DNA of 64,000 nucleotides, taken from contig NC_034409.1 of assembly GCF_002078875.1 (NCBI RefSeq), forward strand, positions 105,691,250-105,755,249. The letters are read 5' to 3'. The DNA comes from Numida meleagris. Its lineage: Eukaryota; Chordata; Aves; Galliformes; Numididae. A program made the position numbers and the translations under genes. Below, piece after piece: positions 57,472 through 64,000 of this stretch; the stretch's first letter is position 1, and each line of letters begins with the position of its first letter. The notes under the pieces are model-generated. The model did no database searches, was not told the DNA's origin, and saw nothing but the letters and a program-made list of their open reading frames with translations.

Positions 57472-60400
57472 AGAGCACCTTACACAACACCTCTTACTCA
57501 GTTCCGGAAGAATGAAAGTTCCAGGTGTTCCTGCAGGTGAAGACCAGGCCTTCAGGTGCTGTCTCTTGGTAAGAAATGGAAAGGACAAAATGTTCACATC
57601 ACTCTCCATCACCTCAAGCACAGTTTTCAAAATACAGGTTTGAAACAAACAATCAAAAAGACTGAATTGAGTCTCTGAAATGAGACCTATGGACCTATAA
57701 AATACATTTATCGTTGTCGTGGATAGCTTGCAGTCTCTCATGTCAACATGCCTGTCACCTCCTCGCTGGGGCCTGGATCCGTCAGTGGCACAGAGCTTTC
57801 TGGGGTGAACCTGGGTGCCACAGTCTGCAAGAGGGCAATACCAGTGCTGCAGTAGGTAAAAACTGGACCAGGGATCCACATATATCTCTTGTTTCATCAA
57901 CGTACCTCCACTTCTTTTACTAATGGGCAAATACTGTGTAGTGCTTTGAATTTCATTGAAGTTTAATGTTTCTGGAAGGTTCTTTTGGTTTGTTTTTGTT
58001 TTTCAGAACAGAAGAGGAATTGTCACTAGTCTCCCACGTGTTACAAAAAAGAAATGCTTTGTCTAGTCCGTAACATCCAGGTTACCTACACACCAGTAGC
58101 TGAAGAGGTTTTGAGATTTGCTCTTCTTAGTAGCCAGCCGGACAGGCTGCAATGTGCAGCACAGAAACCAGGGCTGCACCTGGGCAGGTCACAAAACCGT
58201 GTGGGTTTGGATACAGGATGTAATCCTCTGAAAGCAGTCATGCTTTGTGCTGCAGCTCCAGCACCTGTAGAAGTGTCTAAGTCTCATCTACCTCAGAGGC
58301 ATTTCAACTCCAATTCATTAAATAGAACGAATGAAAGAAGGTCGTTAGTGAAAAGCTAGCAACATTCATTACCATAGATATTAATAATAAAATAGGATAT
58401 ATTAATGATGTTTTCCTTTCAGTATGAAACAAGGTGAGGGTGGGGAAGATTATTTTATTTTTTCTCTGTGTAGCATTCTTTTCTTCAAAATGCAATTACA
58501 GCACCTGATTTTCTCAGTAAAATAAAAAATAATTAACATTTTACCTATGAAAATTCCATTAAGATGAACTAGTCTGGCAAAAAAAGGGGGGCACATTTGT
58601 AAATATTACCTATCACAGGTTTGGATGACATTCACTGATAAAGGTTCTCTCATGCAAAAATGACATTTTAACCAAGAGAGATAGACAGTTGTATTGATAA
58701 ATCCTGTTGCCTAGATATTAATAGGCAACAATATTTTTTTTCAAGCACCAGAAAGGATGACAGCAATGTGGCCATCTCTGAGGAGCTCACTAGTGTCCTT
58801 CATATGTGAGAATCATTTTTAATGAGGGAAGAAAGAGCATTTATTGCTTAAAGCTCTAAGGAGGTAAAAGAAAACACTTTGTTATGAGAGAAACTGGGAC
58901 TTACCTGATTAGGTGTGTGCTTAGATAAGGTATTTGGACTAATAGGATATTGTTCTCCAGGATATTTGACCCCAATTGTATATTTAGGACTGCTGTATCA
59001 GTTTAAAACAATTCACACTGTTTTCTAAACAATTGGCTAAAAGGAAAGGGAAACTATTTGTTTGCTTGTATTTTTAATTTTTGGTAAAAAAAAAAAAATG
59101 TTTATAGAGGTAATTAAGATTAAAACACAAGAAATGTGTTAGCAGGAAAGGCCTAGACTTGAGACTTCCACAAATTTTATTGGGGTTTTTATGAGGCCAC
59201 AGATAATGATGGAAGAAATTAAAAAATGTCAAAGGTCTGCTCCGGCTGATGGGAAAACTGGGATACTTGCCTGAATCTCTCCAACACTCTCCATTACACG
59301 ACAAAACTGTCAGGTCTTTTCCCTTTATTTTGGTAGGTAAGTCCCAGTCTAGACAACAAAACCTGAAAATAAACACGAGACCTCAAGATCAGCACAAGAG
59401 AAACCAGAATAAAGACCAAGTAAACTTTCCCATTCACATTTCAGCATCCACAACTTAGCCTGATTCTCAGTTTGGAGTGAGAGTGTAGGGGGGCAGAATT
59501 GGTGTATTTTCCTATTTTAGCCAAGGCTTTGTTCCTTCTCTCTCTAAAGGGGCATTTCTCTGCCTCACTGCTTAGATTCAAGGAACAAGAACTCATCCAG
59601 TGAATCAGCACAGAAATGCTGACCAGGACATCTTGTCAAGAATTGCTAACTTCTTCAACCACATAGTGCAAATTAAAAATAAACATAAAAATAAAAAAGG
59701 AGCATTTTCAAAGGCTAGGAAGACAAAGGTACGTAATAAAATGTTGTAACTTCTGAAGTTTGCATCTATTTATAAATGAAGAATTCAGCCAGCATGCAGA
59801 AATACTCAGATCGGAATGACTGTTGAAATATGAAAGGCTGAAGATAAATAATGCATGAAGACAAGTCTGACCAAAAATAAAATGCTTAAATTGTTGAGTA
59901 GAGAGCAATTAATAAGTTTATACACCATATTGTTACTTATTATTTACACATCCTTACATTTTTGCATTCCCTTTGATTACTTGGCATGTAGTGGTCTCTG
60001 AAGAGGTCATAGCTTATTACAAATGTAACTAGACAAAGTTTCAATATCCAAATGTGTAAAATATTTATAGGATATATATTAGTGAGCTGTTCTAATTGTC
60101 TCTCTTTTTTACATTAGTCTGCTCCTCTGATCTCTGTATTTGTCATGCTCCCAGGAAAACACTAAAGTTTGCCTTCAGGTATATAGAATCAGTCCTATGC
60201 TGATATATAGGTAGCTGTACTGCTGGATATGTGGCTTTGGCTATCAGGTCTGCATACTACACTGGAAGACTCTAAGAAACATGGTTCTAGCAGATAGACT
60301 TAGTTCTTCCTCTGCACCTATCTCCAGCTTTTCCAATGTATAATTACCACATTTTAACTATTTTATTTAGATAATTCAACACAAGTTTCCACAGGGTTTC

Positions 60401-61065
60401 TTCACTGACTGTGCCAAGAACTAAACTAATATCCAAAAGTCTACTCAGAAGCAGAACAACAAGTACCCCAGAAAGCAAAAAAATCTGTTAGAAATATAAA
60501 AATGAGAGATCCACAAATACAGTTATATATGCAAACATGCATGTGCAGACACACAGGTTCTTTCCCACCTACCTCTTGCCAGCAGCACAAAAAAGTCCTG
60601 CATCCCCCAGCAATCTCACATTCTTAGATGACAGGCAGGTCAGCGCTCACTCTGGCATGGCTGAGCCCCAGTGCAGGTGCTCACTAGAGAGAAGGGAAAG
60701 GCCCCTACAGAAGTGACTCAGCCCTGGACGTGACACTGAATCACTCTCTGGAGGAAGGAACCACAGCCAAGTGAGAGACCTGCCCCATGCTTTCAGTGCT
60801 GAAGTTACATTGCTAAAGAAGATGATGGTAATTGGACTCCTTTCTTTTCAGTTTGGAGCTGCAGCACCTGGAAATGTAAGTGGCCCATCTGGGCATGCTA
60901 CCATAGATGCTTCTCAGGTAGCACCTTGATGGAGATCTCCATGACTGGCAAGTTGGTATCCTGTTTCCTGTGTGTCCCGCTGCCACAGCCCTCAGTCTTG
61001 TCCAGCACAAACAGAGTATGCTTCACATTTCTTTAACATGTGATCTTCTGGAGCAATGGAAAATG

Positions 61066-61290
61066 AATCATAGAATCATAGAATCATTAAGGTTGGAAAA
61101 GACCTCTAAGATTATCTAGTCCATCCATCTACCTACCACCAATATTACCCACTAACTATGCCCTTCAGTGCCACTCCACACGGCTCTTGAACACCTCCAG
61201 GGATGGCGACTCCACCATCTCCTTGGGCAAAGTGTTCCAGTGCCTAATGACTCTTTCTGAGAAGATTTTTTTCCTAATATCCTGAAGATC
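61066..61290 (-). mobile_element. CR1 LINE 3' fragment, reverse orientation
   Basis: AATCATAGAATCATAGAATC, TTAAGGTTGGAAAAGACCTC, GGCTCTTGAACACCTCCAGG, GATGGCGACTCCACCATCTC, AAAGTGTTCCAGTGCCTAAT and AGAAGATTTTTTTCCTAATA. The match fades after about 61290. Confidence 0.94.
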
Positions 61291-64000
61291 ATGTTTTTCC
61301 TAATAATCTGAATGTCATGTTTAATTCAGGGTAGACATTTGGACTAGGTTAAGTGAAGTCTATTTGTTCTGTCAGAGGTGAAAATAATAGCATGCTGGAG
61401 CCCCATTGTTATTTGACTTATAGTCTCAGAAAACTTTGGATTATACCACAAAGGGACATATTTTCCTCAGTTTTGTACCTGAGACCGTGAATTAACTGAA
61501 GAACACTGAAAGATGTCTCCAGGTCAAGAGGGGACCAGGCTCACATGTGCTGTTTATTAGAGAAAGCAAAGTATTTAGAAGTATATCTCTCCACCAAAAT
61601 ATGCTTCTGACACTGTGGTTTTAGAGCAAAATATGAAAATAGGTTCTTCAGACCAAGAACTGATTTATTTTGTCAAAGTACACACGTAGCACAGGTGTGC
61701 CTGACATAATGATCTGTCGCAACGTGGCCCATAAAGGATGACAGTTGCTCATCACCTTACGTGTATATATTTGGTGACACTCATGAGGAGAATGAAGATC
61801 AGAACTAGGCCCTCCATGTTCTTGAAAATATTAGGAGGAATGTCTAGAAATATGCACCAGATGATAACAAGAAAGGGACACAAAACAACTGTAAGAAATC
61901 CTATGGTTTTTACTGTAATTCATCAGAGCAGATTATCATAATGGGTCCCATCTGGCTTTAAGATTTATGAAATTGATATAGCCTAGGACAGATCCTCTGT
62001 AAAAAAAAACCTGTTGCCAGTGTAAAGCTTGCAGAGACTCACCTCAGTCCATGTGTCAAAATTCTGACTTGATTTACAGCTCAGAAAATCCCTGTTTTAG
62101 TGAAAGGAGGCTTTAGTTTATGAACCATGGCAAACCTCACATAGGTACAGCATTGAAATTAAAAGGAAAAAACTGAGAGAAGGTTGTTCACAGGGAATCT
62201 GGTATTCACATTCAGCAGCAGCATATAGCTGTCTGTGGCATCTACACTGTAAATGCACATCATTCTGGGACCCTGCCAAAGCACCTGGCTTTGAACTTCT
62301 CTCCCTTTCACTGCACAGCCATGCCATGGAGGTCGGGTAGTACCTACTGGCCCCTCTGCATCTGTAAAGGAGGGCCCTTCCATGTCAAGATTCATTTTTT
62401 CCTCTTTTGCCAAACGTGGTAGTATTACTGAGCTTTGTTTCTACAAAGCTCTTTGAAACAGAAAACCAGTTCCGGTGAGTATTTTGGATATCAGACATAT
62501 AAGAAAAAAACTCACATCTATTTCACTTGACTTCAAATGTAATTTAAAAAGTTTCACAATCATTGAATTAATAGACACTACTCTCTTTATTTGCAATTTC
62601 ACAGGGAGCCTCATTTAGAACAGGTAGATTTTGGCTTTAGTTTCCCTTTGCATGGATCAGAAAGCATTTGTACAATCATTTCAAACATTTCAAGCATTTC
62701 ACATTTTACCATGATGAATAAATGGGCAAAAGTATTGAAAAGTTCTCTGAAGTAGGTAGATTATATTTTTTTAATGAAAAGAACAGTTGGTTCTCCAGAA
62801 GCATGGGAATTTTTAGCAGGCATTGCACTCTTTCCTCCAGAAATGAGTGAAAATGCTCCTGTTTTTTCCAGCCAATCTGCCATCTGTACAAAAAGCAAGC
62901 GGAAGGGCACTTTTTCAATGGAACAATAGTCATTTTCTTGAGAGCAAGCAGAAAATTGGGAGTGAATCGCTACAGGATGAGAAAATAAGCTTTTTTAAAA
63001 AAGAATGTGAAATTAAAAATTAAAAGAAAAAAGTGATGGGAAGTGTTCACAACTTTGTTTCTTCACTAGAACAACAGCTTTTTCTGCTTTGGGTAGAAGT
63101 AACCATTGAAGAACATGCAAACTGCAGCACCATCCTAGGACAAGGCATCAGAAATGCGAGTCTGAGAAAACTTAAGTCTCTTGCTCAGATTGCACAAAAA
63201 CATCTTTCGGTGGAAACGCTTCCTCTCTGATCTTTTTCATTTTCTTCACACAGAAATAAAACAACTTAAAGTCACATAAAAAACTGGGAACACAAAAAGT
63301 GTTCTAAAGCTATATCACACTAGATAAAATTGCCTGGAACTATTTATACATTAATGGAAACTGTTTTTGTTTTTTTTTTTTCGTTAAAGACAACTGTTTT
63401 GTTGAGGAGGTAATGTATAGATTAAGACAGTACACTTAAACTCCAAAGTCTCCTTGGAGAGTTCTTTCTGGTATAAATCTGCTATCCTTTAACTTGAATT
63501 ATAAACAATCTACATGATATGCACCTGGTTCTGGCAGGATCTATATTATTTCACTCCCAAAAGCAGCTTCATAAAGAGAACACACTGCATTTCAACAGCA
63601 ATATAAATAATGTTGCAGTTTGGGATCTCTTGTGCTGCTTTCATTTTTCTTTCTTTCCTTTTCATCTGCACTGAACCACACCTCTCTAAAAATACTCTGT
63701 TTCTTAATGAAAACCATATTTTTTGGCATTTTTTTTCCCTGCGTGTGCATGACCTGTTGAAATGCCTGCACAATCTTTAATGTCAGCTTCAGACGACACG
63801 TGTCTTATGAAAGTCTGGGACCCAGCTCTCGTCTGGGCCTCTGAGATCTGTCCCACATCTTTATGAGAAAGAGGGACAAAACCTTCTGTTTTTGGCATTT
63901 TATATTGGAGTCTGCTTTAAGCTCAGAGAAAAAAAAATAGCAACGTAGAGTCTAGACAGAAGAGATTGGGTTGAAATCTGGAAGCTATTCAGTGAGGCTA

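Larger units (their letters stand above)
55013..64000. other. Upstream flank of the CpG island
   Basis: The sequence turns abruptly AT-rich at 55013. Apart from CR1 pieces (56950-57471, 61066-61290) I see no gene, exon or RNA gene. It is probably intergenic DNA upstream of ERG and may hold distal regulatory elements. Confidence 0.6.

Noticed and set aside
1..64000. tRNA, rRNA, snoRNA genes, CRISPR arrays, operons, phage or plasmid features
   Set aside because: No B-box-type tRNA word, rRNA block or regularly spaced direct repeat was seen, and the genome is clearly that of a vertebrate.

Overview
The window is nuclear DNA from a bird, most likely a galliform (Gallus or a close relative). Evidence: many 5'-truncated CR1 LINEs ending in the attctatg/attctgtg tail, two Galluhop-type mariner deletion derivatives, an avian-type LTR scrap, AT-rich intronic sequence and one strong CpG island. 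Nothing prokaryotic, no phage and no CRISPR array is present. Almost all apparent ORFs are chance or repeat-derived.

The one gene I can name is ERG, an ETS-family transcription factor, on the minus strand. An 88 bp exon at 16518-16605 contains the start codon and encodes MIQTVPDPAAHIK, the N-terminus of the long ERG isoforms. It has a good acceptor (TTATGCAG) and donor (AAG|GTTAGT) and ends in phase 0, as ERG needs before its next exon (starting GAA-GCC). That next exon is not visible in 1-16517, so the left 16.5 kb is the following intron and the rest of the protein lies beyond the left edge.

The promoter side is a CpG island at about 53.9-55.0 kb. It has two good minus-strand splice donors, CCCG|GTAAGT at 54125 and CCCG|GTAAGG at 54843, which suggests two alternative first exons and an intron of about 34 kb or more. 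Two untranslated-exon candidates lie between: 20661-20757, about 4 kb upstream of the start-codon exon, and 46510-46838. About 9 kb right of the island (55.0-64.0 kb) is upstream flank with no recognisable gene.

Region by region: 1-16.5 kb is intron with one CR1, ancient amniote repeats, an (A)n(GA)n tract, and a transposon cluster at 6.1-8.4 kb. In that cluster two related mariners in opposite orientation flank a decayed hAT transposase C-terminus and an LTR scrap. From 16.6 to 54 kb are 5' introns with several CR1 pieces, including a 1.4 kb fragment with reverse-transcriptase coding, plus a cluster of homeodomain-type motifs near 32.2 kb. A GGAGA microsatellite surrounds an assembly gap at 47.5-47.9 kb. 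The CpG island contains a second gap. From 55 to 64 kb there are two adjoining CR1 pieces and a third CR1. No previously undescribed system was found. The most useful leads are the ERG 5' exon structure, a predicted 63-codon upstream ORF, the hAT relic and a few candidate regulatory elements.
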